Shown: one piece after another, positions 1 through 8,149 of the stretch
How the letters are laid out: each line of letters opens with the position of its first letter
Numbering within the stretch: position 1 is the first letter of the stretch
Source: Trueperella sp.
Lineage (GTDB): Bacteria > Actinomycetota > Actinomycetes > Actinomycetales > Actinomycetaceae
Assembly: GCA_022783305.1 (NCBI GenBank)
Contig: JALEWQ010000063.1
Location: 1 to 64,000 of the forward strand
Direction of reading: 5' to 3'
DNA length: 64,000 nucleotides
Notes under the pieces: generated by a model
Seen by the model: only the letters and a program-made list of their open reading frames with translations
What the model was told of the DNA's origin: nothing
Databases searched by the model: none
Program-made: the position numbers and the translations under genes

Positions 1-227
1 TGCAAGACGACCCCAAGCAGATCCCGCCCCAGGGTCAACCCTATCCGCAGCCCGGCCAGGCACCCTACGCGCAGCCCGGCCAGGCGCCTCAGCAGGGTGG
101 ATACGTCCCGGGTGAGCAGATTCCGGGCCAGGCACTACCCCAGCAGCCTTACCCCCAGCAGCCTTACCCCCAGACCCCGCCCAACCCCAACGGTGACGGC
201 CAGGCGGATAACCAGCAGCATCAGTGA
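1..227 (+). CDS. C-terminal tail of a TatA/TatB-like protein (partial)
   Basis: Open frame entering from the left edge and ending in TGA at 225-227. The visible 74 residues are almost entirely Gln, Pro, Gly and Tyr, with repeats such as QPGQAP and QQPYP, and no membrane segment. The stop overlaps the GTG start of tatC (GTGA), so the two are translationally coupled. In actinobacteria the gene directly before tatC is usually tatA, whose C-terminal cytoplasmic tail is variable and low-complexity. That is why TatA is suggested, but the diagnostic N-terminal helix lies outside the window. Any secreted or surface protein with a PQ-rich tail is an alternative. Confidence 0.6.
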   Translation, partial: QDDPKQIPPQGQPYPQPGQAPYAQPGQAPQQGGYVPGEQIPGQALPQQPYPQQPYPQTPPNPNGDGQADNQQHQ

Positions 228-1000
228 GTGCCCGAAAGCGCAACAATCCCGAACGGATCATGCCGGTTCGTGAGCACCTGCGGGAGCTACGCCGGCGGCT
301 CATATGGTCACTACTCGGGATTGGGCTTGGGTCCATCGCCGGCTGGTACCTCTACGCGCCGGTCATGGACTACATCACCGCGCCTCTGAACGAGATCACC
401 AAGCAGGAGGCGTTGCTCAACTTCGACACGATCGGCGCGGCATTCGATCTGAAGCTGAGGGTGTCGATCTGGATCGGAACCATCATCACGAGCCCGTGGT
501 GGGTTTACCAGATCTTCGCCTTCATCGCCCCCGGCCTCAAGCGCCGTGAGAAGATCCACGTCCTCGTCTTCGGGTTTGTGGGGGTCGTTCTCTTCGCCGC
601 CGGCGTGCTCTCCGGGATGCGGATGGCCCCCATGGCGGTGGACATCCTCACCAGTTTCAACCCAGAAAACTCGGCAAGCCTCTTGCGTGCCACCACCTAC
701 GTGACGTTCTACATGCGCCTGGTCATGGCCTTCGGGCTGTCGTTTCTCGCGCCGGAGGTGCTGGTGGCGCTCAACTTCCTCGGGATCCTGGGATGGAAGC
801 CGATGCTGCGTCACTGGCGCTGGGCAGTCGTGCTCTGTTTCGTCTTCGCCGCCATCGCCAACCCGCTCCCATCCCCCTGGCCGATGACGATCCAGGCGTT
901 TGTCCTCATCGGGCTCTACCTCCTCGCCGTGTTTATTTCCCTCATCCATGACAAGCACCGCGACAAACAGCAAAAGAAAGAAAAGACCAATCATGACTGA
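224..1000 (+). CDS. tatC: Sec-independent protein translocase TatC
   Basis: Core membrane subunit of the twin-arginine translocase, which recognises twin-arginine signal peptides and exports folded proteins. It has 258 residues, normal for the family, with about six hydrophobic segments. The N-terminus carries the conserved MPVREHLRELRRRLIWS stretch, and the first periplasmic/second helix region reads FDLKLRVSIWIG followed by YQIFAFIAPGLKRREK, the family signature for signal-peptide binding. The GTG start overlaps the upstream stop. The gene is followed by an 8-nt overlap with the next gene. The C-terminus is basic and cytoplasmic. Confidence 0.97.
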   Translation: MSARKRNNPERIMPVREHLRELRRRLIWSLLGIGLGSIAGWYLYAPVMDYITAPLNEITKQEALLNFDTIGAAFDLKLRVSIWIGTIITSPWWVYQIFAFIAPGLKRREKIHVLVFGFVGVVLFAAGVLSGMRMAPMAVDILTSFNPENSASLLRATTYVTFYMRLVMAFGLSFLAPEVLVALNFLGILGWKPMLRHWRWAVVLCFVFAAIANPLPSPWPMTIQAFVLIGLYLLAVFISLIHDKHRDKQQKKEKTNHD

Positions 1001-1250
1001 CGAAGCAACCAAGATGGCGATCATGGCGAAGTGGCTCGACGCCGTCGCCGAAGAGATCGACGCCGACTCCGCGCCTGTCACCGCCCACCGCGACGAACTG
1101 CTCGACCTGGTGAGCATGATCGCGCATGGGCCCTCCCGCCCCGGCGCGCCCATGACGCTATTCCTGCTCGGCATGCGCGCGGGCCAGGGCGAGGACGTGA
1201 GCGAGCTCGTCGCCAAGGTCGAGGCCCTCGCCGGCAGGTACAAGGGCTAA
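993..1250 (+). CDS. DUF6457 domain protein
   Basis: Small 85-residue protein starting at ATG 993, inside the last codons of tatC, so probably translated by coupling. Residues 10-60 contain the pattern WLDAVAEEI and DLVSMIAHGPSRPGAPMT followed by FLLGMRAG, which I recognise as the DUF6457 family (HG.xRP.AP.T.FL.G core). The biochemical role is unknown to me. Homologues are often annotated by association with molybdopterin-guanine dinucleotide biosynthesis. It has no signal peptide or membrane helix. A longer in-frame ORF begins at 900 but that part lies within tatC and is not credible. Linkage to tatC could reflect Tat-exported molybdoenzymes, which is only a guess. Confidence 0.8.
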   Translation: MTDEATKMAIMAKWLDAVAEEIDADSAPVTAHRDELLDLVSMIAHGPSRPGAPMTLFLLGMRAGQGEDVSELVAKVEALAGRYKG

Positions 1251-1288
1251 CGCCAGCGCACACCGGGCACCCGCCTACGTCCACGGTA

Positions 1289-3226
1289 CTAGGTGTCGGT
1301 TTCGTCGAAGGCCCGCCTTTGATTCTCCAGCTCAAGCAAACGGCCAAATAGCACGTCCTGGTCGGGAGAGTCAGGGGCGGTTCTGCGCATCTGGCCGCGA
1401 ATCTCCGCGATCTGCCGCGTGATCCCCTGGCGGATGAGCGACATCATGATGCCGCGCACATACGGCCACTGATCGCCGATCTCGGGCAGCGGCTCCACGG
1501 ACAACTGGGTGACGGCTTGCGCTACGACTCCGTCGGCGTGCTCCATCACCTGGTCCACGTACCACGCCGTGGCCCGCTCCTCGGGCATTGGGTCGCCTTG
1601 TGCCTGCAGCTGGTCGAGGTGCTTGTGATAGATGTCGACGCCGCCCGCCGCCCTGATCGCGTCGTGAACCGCCTGGTGGGTGGGAACGGTGAAGGTGCGA
1701 GCCGGCAGGTCCTGGGCGTTGGCCACCCGCGCCAGCCCGGGCAGCTGAAGCATCACCTCGAGAGCCTGACGCTCGATCCTCTCGAGCGGGTCGCGGATCT
1801 GGTTGCGTGGGGGTAGCGCACTCGGCATCGGCGCGACCGGCTCCTGCGCGCGATCCGGGATCGGCGCTCGCGCCGCATATCGCACCCCCTGTGCGACCTG
1901 CCGCTCGTCCATCCCGAGGTAGCCGGCCAGCTCGCGCACGTACTCCCCGCGCAACACCCTGTCCCGGATCGAGGCGACCACGGGTGCCGTTGCGCGCAGG
2001 CCGGCAGTGCGGCCCTCGGCGGTGTTCAGCGGCAGGCCGGCAAGCAGGGAGCGCAATACGAACGCGAACAGCGGCTCACGCCCGTCGATCATGGCTCTCA
2101 GCGCCTCGTCCCCGTAGGCGAGGCGGTAGTCGCACGGGTCGAGCCCGTTCGGGGAGACGGCCACGAATGTCTGCGCGCCGAAGCTCTGGTCCTCGCGGAA
2201 GGCGCGCAGGGCCGCCTTTTGGCCCGCCTCGTCGCCGTCGAAGGTGAAGATGACCTCCCCGCCAAAGGCCCGCCCCGAAGCAAGGATGACGCCCGCGGCG
2301 GGGTTGGCCGAGTCGCCCAATAGCCGACGCACGATCTTGACGTGTTCCTCGCCAAAGGCGGTTCCGCAGGTGGCGACGGCGTTGGGGACCCCGGCGAGGT
2401 GAGCCGCCATGACGTCGGTGTAGCCCTCGACCACCACGATGCGCCGGTCCTTGGCGATATCCTTCTTCGCCAGGTCCAAGCCGTAGAGCACCTGGGACTT
2501 CTTGTAGATCATCGTCTCGGGCGTGTTGAGGTACTTTGGCCCCTCCTCGTCACCGAGCTTGCGGGCGCCGAACCCGATTGGTTCACCCGTAATGGAGTGG
2601 ATCGGCCACATCACCCGGTTGCGGAAGCGATCGTAATGGCCGCGGCTTCCGGCTGTGACCAGCCCCGACGCCGCGATCTCCTTCTCCGTAAAGCCCTTGC
2701 GTCGCAGCTCGGAGAGTATGGCGTCCCAGGAGTTCGGCGAGTACCCGACGCGGAAGTAGGCGATGGCCTCGGCATCGAAGCCGCGCCCCTCGAGGAGGGC
2801 GCGCGCCTGGGCCCCCTCAGGTGTGTGGAGCTGCTTGACGTAGAAGTCTTCGGCCACCCGATGTGCGTCAATGAGGCGGGCACGGGTGACGTCACGCGGG
2901 CCGCGCGGAGCTGGCGCGCCCTCCTCGTATTGCAGGCTCACGCCGAACTTCTCCGCGAGGTATTCGACCGCCTCCACGAAGGAGATATGTTCGATCTTCT
3001 CGATGAAGGAGATCGCGTCCCCTCCCTCGCCGCAGCCGAAGCAGTGCCAGCGCCCCACGTGCGGGCGGACGTTGAAGGAGGGGGTCTTCTCGTCGTGAAA
3101 CGGACACAGGCCCTTCATCGAGCCCACCCCGGCGCTCTTGAGCGTCACGTACTGGGCGACGACGTCTTCGATGCGCGCGCGGTAGCGCACCTCATCGATG
3201 CTCTCCCGTTTAATCAGCCCAGCCAC
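1289..3226 (-). CDS. dnaG: DNA primase DnaG
   Basis: Synthesises RNA primers at the replication fork with DnaB helicase. The N-terminal zinc-binding domain shows CPFHDEKTPSFNV and HCFGCGEGGDA. The central RNA-polymerase/TOPRIM domain shows VVVEGYTDVMAAHLAG and IFTFDGDEAGQKA, with the acidic metal-binding residues intact. A short insert before the second TOPRIM strand (around ASGRAFGGEV) is familiar from actinobacterial primases. The variable C-terminal helicase-interaction domain is present. ATG 3235 is possible, but GTG 3226 gives the usual MAGLIKRESIDEV start and lies 7 nt after TAAGAT, so I prefer a leaderless GTG. Length is 645 residues. Confidence 0.95.
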   Translation of the reverse strand: MAGLIKRESIDEVRYRARIEDVVAQYVTLKSAGVGSMKGLCPFHDEKTPSFNVRPHVGRWHCFGCGEGGDAISFIEKIEHISFVEAVEYLAEKFGVSLQYEEGAPAPRGPRDVTRARLIDAHRVAEDFYVKQLHTPEGAQARALLEGRGFDAEAIAYFRVGYSPNSWDAILSELRRKGFTEKEIAASGLVTAGSRGHYDRFRNRVMWPIHSITGEPIGFGARKLGDEEGPKYLNTPETMIYKKSQVLYGLDLAKKDIAKDRRIVVVEGYTDVMAAHLAGVPNAVATCGTAFGEEHVKIVRRLLGDSANPAAGVILASGRAFGGEVIFTFDGDEAGQKAALRAFREDQSFGAQTFVAVSPNGLDPCDYRLAYGDEALRAMIDGREPLFAFVLRSLLAGLPLNTAEGRTAGLRATAPVVASIRDRVLRGEYVRELAGYLGMDERQVAQGVRYAARAPIPDRAQEPVAPMPSALPPRNQIRDPLERIERQALEVMLQLPGLARVANAQDLPARTFTVPTHQAVHDAIRAAGGVDIYHKHLDQLQAQGDPMPEERATAWYVDQVMEHADGVVAQAVTQLSVEPLPEIGDQWPYVRGIMMSLIRQGITRQIAEIRGQMRRTAPDSPDQDVLFGRLLELENQRRAFDETDT

Positions 3227-3233
3227 GAGCCCC

Positions 3234-3239
3234 ATCTTA
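3234..3239 (-). promoter_or_regulatory. Putative -10 element of leaderless dnaG promoter
   Basis: Minus-strand TAAGAT is followed by exactly 7 nt and then the GTG at 3226. No Shine-Dalgarno sequence precedes that GTG. No convincing -35 is visible, so this is a tentative leaderless promoter. Confidence 0.4.
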
Positions 3240-3313
3240 GCGGCAAGCGCACGACGCCGCCGCGGTCAACCCCACACTCGGGGCCACCGCTCCGGCAAGC
3301 GCCCGGTGGATAA

Positions 3314-4558
3314 CTAATGCCTGAGCATCCCGCAGAATCGGGCATGCCACAGGCGCGCCGACTGATCCGTCAGCGAGGCGACCTGGTCGACGACGACCCG
3401 CAGCTTCGCCTCCTCGCCCGCCGCCTCACACCACTGGTCGAGGAACTGCCGCTCGAGGCGCTCCTCGGGGTCCTCCATAATCGCGTCGACAAGATCCATG
3501 ATGAGGGTGCGCTGCTCGTAATAGACCGGTTCGAACTCGCGCGGAGCCATGACGAAGTGAACCGCCAGCCCCTTGAGGAACGTGATCTCGGCCAGGGTCT
3601 CGCGCGGGACCGTCAAATCGGCGCCGTGACGGAAGATAGGATCCCCGCCCGTGGCGGCCAGACTCGCCGCGCACACGGCTGAAACAAAACGGCCGATGAG
3701 ATCCGAGGTCAGGTCCTTGAGCCGGGCCAAATCGCGCAGGCTTCCCTCGTAGCGGGTCGGCCAGGAGCGCATGGCAAACAGGCGCTGGGAGGCCGCGACC
3801 AGCTCGTCTGCCGAGACGGCTGTGCCGTACCACAGGACGGTTGAAGCGACGACGTCGTCGACCTGCCGCGTCCGATCCGCCCGTAGCGCCGAAGGGTTGA
3901 GCTTCCCGCGCACGATCGCGTCCTCGATGTCGTGAACGGAGTAGGCGATATCGTCGGACAGGTCCATCATTTGCGCCTCGGCGCACCTGCCCTCCTCATC
4001 CCCGCGCACCCACGCAACAACGGGCGTATCGTCGGCGTAGTAGCCGAACTTGGGGTTCTCCGCCCCGCCGGGGCCGCCGTGGAGGGGCCAGGGATACTTC
4101 ATCGTGGCGTCGATCGTGGCGCGCGTGAGGTTAAGACCAGCCGGGCGGCCGTCGTCGTGAAAACGCTTGGGTTCGAGACGGCTGATGACGCGCAGCGTCT
4201 GGGCGTTACCCTCGAAACCGCCGATGGCTGCGCAGATGTCGTTGAGTGTGCGCTCGCCGTTGTGCCCGAAGGGTGGGTGGCCGATGTCGTGGCAGAGGCA
4301 GGCGGCCTCCACGAGGTCTTGGTCGGCGCCGAGGTTCTTCGCCAGGCTCCGCCCCACCTGGGCAACCTCGAGGGAATGGGTAAGGCGGGTGCGGATGAAG
4401 TCGTTGGATTCGGGGCCGACCACCTGGGTCTTCGCGCCGAGCCGGCGAAGAGCGGAGGAGTGGAGAACGCGGGCGCGGTCGCGCTCGAAGTCGGTCCGGG
4501 ACGGATTCTTCGATGGCTCGTGTGCCCATCGCTGGGTATCTGTTGAAGAATAACTCAC
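3314..4558 (-). CDS. dgt: Deoxyguanosinetriphosphate triphosphohydrolase-like protein (dGTPase)
   Basis: HD-domain hydrolase that converts dGTP (or other dNTPs) to the nucleoside and tripolyphosphate, limiting dNTP pools. The metal-binding signature is present: THSLEVAQVGRSLAKNL, then CHDIGHPPFGHNGERTLND with the HD pair, and LSDDIAYSVHDIEDA further on. The N-terminus RTDFERDRARVLHSSALRRL is typical of the family. Length is 414 residues. The GTG start at 4558 is preceded by a good AGGTGAGG ribosome-binding site. It lies just upstream of dnaG (78-nt gap), the usual actinobacterial arrangement, and is divergent from the next gene. Confidence 0.93.
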   Translation of the reverse strand: MSYSSTDTQRWAHEPSKNPSRTDFERDRARVLHSSALRRLGAKTQVVGPESNDFIRTRLTHSLEVAQVGRSLAKNLGADQDLVEAACLCHDIGHPPFGHNGERTLNDICAAIGGFEGNAQTLRVISRLEPKRFHDDGRPAGLNLTRATIDATMKYPWPLHGGPGGAENPKFGYYADDTPVVAWVRGDEEGRCAEAQMMDLSDDIAYSVHDIEDAIVRGKLNPSALRADRTRQVDDVVASTVLWYGTAVSADELVAASQRLFAMRSWPTRYEGSLRDLARLKDLTSDLIGRFVSAVCAASLAATGGDPIFRHGADLTVPRETLAEITFLKGLAVHFVMAPREFEPVYYEQRTLIMDLVDAIMEDPEERLERQFLDQWCEAAGEEAKLRVVVDQVASLTDQSARLWHARFCGMLRH

Positions 4559-4580
4559 TCCCTCACCTTACCCGCTGTGG

Positions 4581-4586
4581 CACAAT
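4581..4586 (+). promoter_or_regulatory. Putative -10 element for the GH13-like gene
   Basis: CACAAT followed by 7 nt and GTG at 4594, with no Shine-Dalgarno sequence. The same CACAATGGGA string precedes the pgeF GTG on the minus strand at 21618-21627, which supports a shared leaderless promoter form. No clear -35. Confidence 0.35.
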
Positions 4587-4593
4587 GGGACAC

Positions 4594-5631
4594 GTGATTG
4601 CATCTATGGGTTCACCGTCAACCTCGCCGCTGTATCGCGCGCCGCAGGTACCTGGCCCGTGGGCTCGTCACCACCTGTGGTACCACGCGACCCCGCAGGA
4701 AGTCCACAATACTGACGTCGCCCTCGGCCTCATCTCCGAGTGCGCCCGTTTCGGCATGAACGTCATGTCCCTGCCCGCGATGCTCGCCGACGCCGACCCG
4801 ACCTACATCGAGAAGGTCACGCGCGCGGCCACACGGCGAGGCGTGCGGCTGCTACCCCACGTCGGCGCCAATGTCGTCTCCCGCGCCCCCGCCCTCGCCG
4901 AGGGCCGGTATGAGATCCTCGACCAGTGGTTCGCCCACGGCGCCTTCGGCGTGGAGCTGGGCACGATCGACCTCACCGACGAGGAGCCGCTCACCGACGC
5001 CGGCGCGCACATCCACGCCGGCTGGGACACCCGCGAGCTACTCGCCTACGTTGAATCCCACATGGACGCGATCGTCTCCGCCGCCATCTCGGCCCCCACC
5101 TTTGAGGCTGCCAGCGCCCACGCCCTCGAGGACTACTTTGACGTGGTGCGTTTCCAAATCTCCACCCCTGACGCCTACGCCCCCGATGTCTTCTCCGATC
5201 AGGTCTCCGAAAAGCTACAGTTCTTCGAGATCGCCGGCGCGATCCCCTCCTGGGACTGCTCGTTTGCCACGCTCGAGAACCGTGCGGGTCGCCTGTCGGA
5301 GGGTGCCATTTTGCTCGCCGCGTGCTTCTACCCCGGCTTCCTCCACTTCGAGCAGAACATCCCGGGTCGTTCTCCGTCGGTGCGCCACGCGCTGCGCCTG
5401 CGCGACTCGCTCTCGTTGCACCGCTCCTCCATCCTCATCTCGACCGACAAGGCGCAGGACGGATTCATCTGGCTGGTCACCGACAAGGTGAGCATGTTGC
5501 TCAACTTCGGGCCCTATCCTTACGTCGTGCCCAACGACGGGCGAGTGCTCGTCTCCTCCCTCATCGAGCTTCCCGAGGAAAACGGCAACCTCGTCGTCCC
5601 GCCCGGGGAGGCAGCCTGGTTGCGGCGCTAG
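4594..5631 (+). CDS. Degenerate glycoside hydrolase family 13-like protein
   Basis: No confident family name. The 345-residue protein reads like a shortened alpha-glucosidase/alpha-amylase barrel. Residues about 50-93 (FGMNVMSLPAML, RRGVRLLPHVGAN) sit where GH13 enzymes have the strand-3/4 region ending in PNH. WFAHGAFGVELGTID resembles the W.d.GvdGfRiD nucleophile strand but has G in place of the catalytic Asp. WDCSFATLENRAGR resembles the NHD-R strand without NHD. The last 50 residues (LLNFGPYPYVVP to VPPGEAAWLRR) resemble the small C-terminal beta domain. It is therefore probably non-catalytic. It diverges from dgt. GTG 4594 is chosen because CACAAT lies 7 nt upstream; ATG 4585 and 4606 are alternatives. 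Confidence 0.6.
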   Translation: MIASMGSPSTSPLYRAPQVPGPWARHHLWYHATPQEVHNTDVALGLISECARFGMNVMSLPAMLADADPTYIEKVTRAATRRGVRLLPHVGANVVSRAPALAEGRYEILDQWFAHGAFGVELGTIDLTDEEPLTDAGAHIHAGWDTRELLAYVESHMDAIVSAAISAPTFEAASAHALEDYFDVVRFQISTPDAYAPDVFSDQVSEKLQFFEIAGAIPSWDCSFATLENRAGRLSEGAILLAACFYPGFLHFEQNIPGRSPSVRHALRLRDSLSLHRSSILISTDKAQDGFIWLVTDKVSMLLNFGPYPYVVPNDGRVLVSSLIELPEENGNLVVPPGEAAWLRR

Positions 5632-5675
5632 CCTGCTAGCCCGGAGCGCCAGCCGCCCGAGGGCGGCGCGGAGCG

Positions 5676-6968
5676 TCAGCCCCCGGAAATGCCGAGCTCA
5701 GCCTCGTGAAGGCGCGCCTTCTGCTCCGGGGAGAGAACATGGGAATCGAGCCAGAATTCGGGCAGATGCGGTTGCTTTTCCCCGCCGGCGCGGCCGCGCG
5801 GGCCGCTCGCTGCCTCCGGGTAGCCCTGGGTGAGGTCGAGCTGGCTGAGCCGGAGGCCCAGCTCCTCCAGCGTGTTCACGAGTCCCAGGTCGCGGCGTAG
5901 CTGCCCGCCCACGGCGAAGCCACGCATGTACCAGCCCACGTGCTTGCGCATCTCCCGTATGGCCCGGCGCTCCTCGCCGAAGTGGTCCACCGCGAGCACG
6001 GCGTGGCGCATGATGATCTGGCACACCTGCGCCAGGTTCGGTCGCATTCGCCGATCCGATCCGTGCATGGCGGCCACGAGGTCGTAGAACAGCCACGGCC
6101 GGCCTTGGCATCCGCGCCCGACGACGACGCCGACCGCGCCCGTCTGCTTCATCATCGCCGCCGCGTCCTGCGCCTCGAACACGTCACCGTTGCCGAACAC
6201 CGGCAGGGACGATTCGCGCACCAGGTCGCCGATCACTTCCCAGCGGGCCGTGCCCGAGTAGTGCTGGGCGGTGGTGCGGGCGTGAAGGGTCAGGGCCGCG
6301 ATCCCGGCGTCTTCGCAGATTCGTGCCGCGTCACGGAAGGTTTCGTGGTCCTCGTCGATGCCGATGCGCACCTTCGCCGTGACGGGCACCCGGCCACCGG
6401 AGGCTTGGTCGGCCGCGCGGACGGCCGCGCTCACGATCGCCTCGAACAGGTCGTGTTTCCAGGGCAGCGCCGAGCCGCCGCCCTTGCGGGTCACTTTGGG
6501 CACGGGGCAGCCGAAGTTGAGGTCGATGTGGTCGGCGTATCCGTTGCCGACGACGAGCCGAACCGCCTCCGCCACGGTGGCCGGCCCCACCCCGTAGATC
6601 TGGATCGAGCGCACCGGGTCACCCATGTCGGGTTGGATCATCCGCATCGTCTCGGGGGTTTGCTCGACGAGCGCCCGTGAGGTGATCATCTCGCATACGT
6701 ACAGGCCGGCCGGCGCAAATGTTCCGGGGGCGTGCCCGGCCCCGGAACCGCCGCCTGGATTCGCGAGGACGTCGGCGCCGAAACCGTCCGCGAGATCGGC
6801 CAGCGCCGCCTCGCCGAACTCCCGGCACAGCTGCCTGAAGGGCGGGTTGGTCACGCCCGCCATCGGGGCGAGCATGAGCGGGGTGCCCAGGCCCAGCCCG
6901 CCGATCTGCACGGCGGGCGTGCCGCGTTGCGGCGCGGTGGCGCGAGCGGGGGCTGGCGGGAACGTCAC
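5676..6968 (-). CDS. dusB: tRNA-dihydrouridine synthase (DusB type)
   Basis: FMN-dependent reductase that converts specific uridines in tRNA to dihydrouridine. The TIM-barrel start LMLAPMAGVTNPPFRQLC and the active-site strand DHIDLNFGCPVPKVTRKGGG with catalytic Cys are intact. VTAKVRIGIDEDHE and GNGDVFEAQDAA supply flavin-binding regions. At 430 residues it is longer than the usual 320-380: between REFGEAAL and LYVCEMITSRAL there is a Gly/Ala-rich insert of about 30 residues, and the N-terminus has about 25 extra Pro/Ala-rich residues. The GTG start overlaps the stop of the upstream yibE/F gene (GTGA), so it is the third gene of the glyS operon. Confidence 0.93.
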   Translation of the reverse strand: MTFPPAPARATAPQRGTPAVQIGGLGLGTPLMLAPMAGVTNPPFRQLCREFGEAALADLADGFGADVLANPGGGSGAGHAPGTFAPAGLYVCEMITSRALVEQTPETMRMIQPDMGDPVRSIQIYGVGPATVAEAVRLVVGNGYADHIDLNFGCPVPKVTRKGGGSALPWKHDLFEAIVSAAVRAADQASGGRVPVTAKVRIGIDEDHETFRDAARICEDAGIAALTLHARTTAQHYSGTARWEVIGDLVRESSLPVFGNGDVFEAQDAAAMMKQTGAVGVVVGRGCQGRPWLFYDLVAAMHGSDRRMRPNLAQVCQIIMRHAVLAVDHFGEERRAIREMRKHVGWYMRGFAVGGQLRRDLGLVNTLEELGLRLSQLDLTQGYPEAASGPRGRAGGEKQPHLPEFWLDSHVLSPEQKARLHEAELGISGG

Positions 6969-8149
6969 GAAGCCACCTTCCGTGAAGGCGCGATCGGGGC
7001 GAGGACTGTGGCGATCGCCGTCGTCATCGGGATGGCGAGAACAAGGCCGATGGATGCCACCAGGGTGCGGACGATCTCCTCAGCAATCTGGCCCACCGTG
7101 AACAGGTCAAGCACCCCGCGGTCCACGAGGGCCGCGCTCATGAGCAGCGGCAACGATGTGCCGACGTAGGCGAAGGCGAGGGTGTAGACCGTGGAGGCGA
7201 TGTGGTCCCGGCCAATCACCATGGCCTGCCGGAACACCTTCGTGCGGCTCGCGGCCTCGTTGGCGGCCTGGAGCTCCCACACCGTTGACACCTGCGTGAT
7301 CGTCACGTCGTTGAGCGCGCCCAGGCCGGCGAGGATGATCCCGCACAGCAAAATGTCGCTCATGTTGAGGTAAGTCAGCTGCCCGGCCAGCGAGATCGCG
7401 TCGTCGGAGAGCGTGCCCGTGAGATTGTTCGCTGTCACCGACGCCGCCGCCAGCACCCCGGTGATGAGGAGCCCGGCGAAGGTGCCGATTACCGCCGTCG
7501 TGGTGCGGATGGAGACCCCGTGGGCGAAGTAGATGGAGGCGAACATCATCGCGCTTGCCCCCACCGCGATGACCGCCAGCGGCGCCGTTCCCACCATGAG
7601 GGCCGGGAGCATAAAGGCGCCCACCACCGCCAGCGAGGCGGAAAGACCCAGCAGCGCGGCAAATCCCTTCCACCGCGCCACGGCCACCACCACGATGACG
7701 TAAAGGGCCACCAGCGCCCCCAGCGGAACGTCGCGAACGAAGTCCACAAAAATGTACGGCGAGCCGCCCTCCGCGGATCCGGGGCTGAAGAGAGCCTTGA
7801 TTGTGTCCCCGACGTCGAGCCCGTTGCCCACGATCTCGAAGGGCACGTGGACCGGGACCTCCACCCCGTCCACCGACATCCTCACCTGGTACTGGCCCAA
7901 CTCATCGGCCTGGCCAATCGACGTGACGGTGCCCACCGCCGTCGTCGAGCCCGCGTAGTTAAGCTGGACCGAACCAACCGGGGTCTGCCCGCGTGGCCAT
8001 AGCACCACCAACCCAATGATCGTGGCGATCGCCAGCGGCACGACGATCGCGGCGAGGATCGTGCGGACCTTACGCCTCTGGCCTGGACCCATCCGAAGGT
8101 GGACCGCGTGCGAGTGCACGTGGCCCACCTCATCGTGAGACTCGCTCAC
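6965..8149 (-). CDS. YibE/F-like multi-pass membrane protein
   Basis: Membrane protein of 394 residues with one N-terminal helix, an extracytoplasmic domain of about 110 residues (to VDFVRDVPLG) and about seven further helices. It matches the YibE/YibF family by the pattern LGALVALYVIVVVAVARWKG, AHGVSIRTTTAVIGTFAGL and GALNDVTITQVSTVWEL. The function is not established; a transport role has been assumed from topology. The N-terminus has an HxHxH cluster (HDEVGHVHSHAVH). The GTG start shares its G with the glyS TAG stop, and the 3' end overlaps dusB by 4 nt, so the three genes form one translationally coupled unit. Confidence 0.85.
   Translation of the reverse strand: MSESHDEVGHVHSHAVHLRMGPGQRRKVRTILAAIVVPLAIATIIGLVVLWPRGQTPVGSVQLNYAGSTTAVGTVTSIGQADELGQYQVRMSVDGVEVPVHVPFEIVGNGLDVGDTIKALFSPGSAEGGSPYIFVDFVRDVPLGALVALYVIVVVAVARWKGFAALLGLSASLAVVGAFMLPALMVGTAPLAVIAVGASAMMFASIYFAHGVSIRTTTAVIGTFAGLLITGVLAAASVTANNLTGTLSDDAISLAGQLTYLNMSDILLCGIILAGLGALNDVTITQVSTVWELQAANEAASRTKVFRQAMVIGRDHIASTVYTLAFAYVGTSLPLLMSAALVDRGVLDLFTVGQIAEEIVRTLVASIGLVLAIPMTTAIATVLAPIAPSRKVAS

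Noticed and set aside
2342..3313. 323-codon plus-strand frame
   Set aside because: Antisense to dnaG, whose primase motifs are all present on the other strand.
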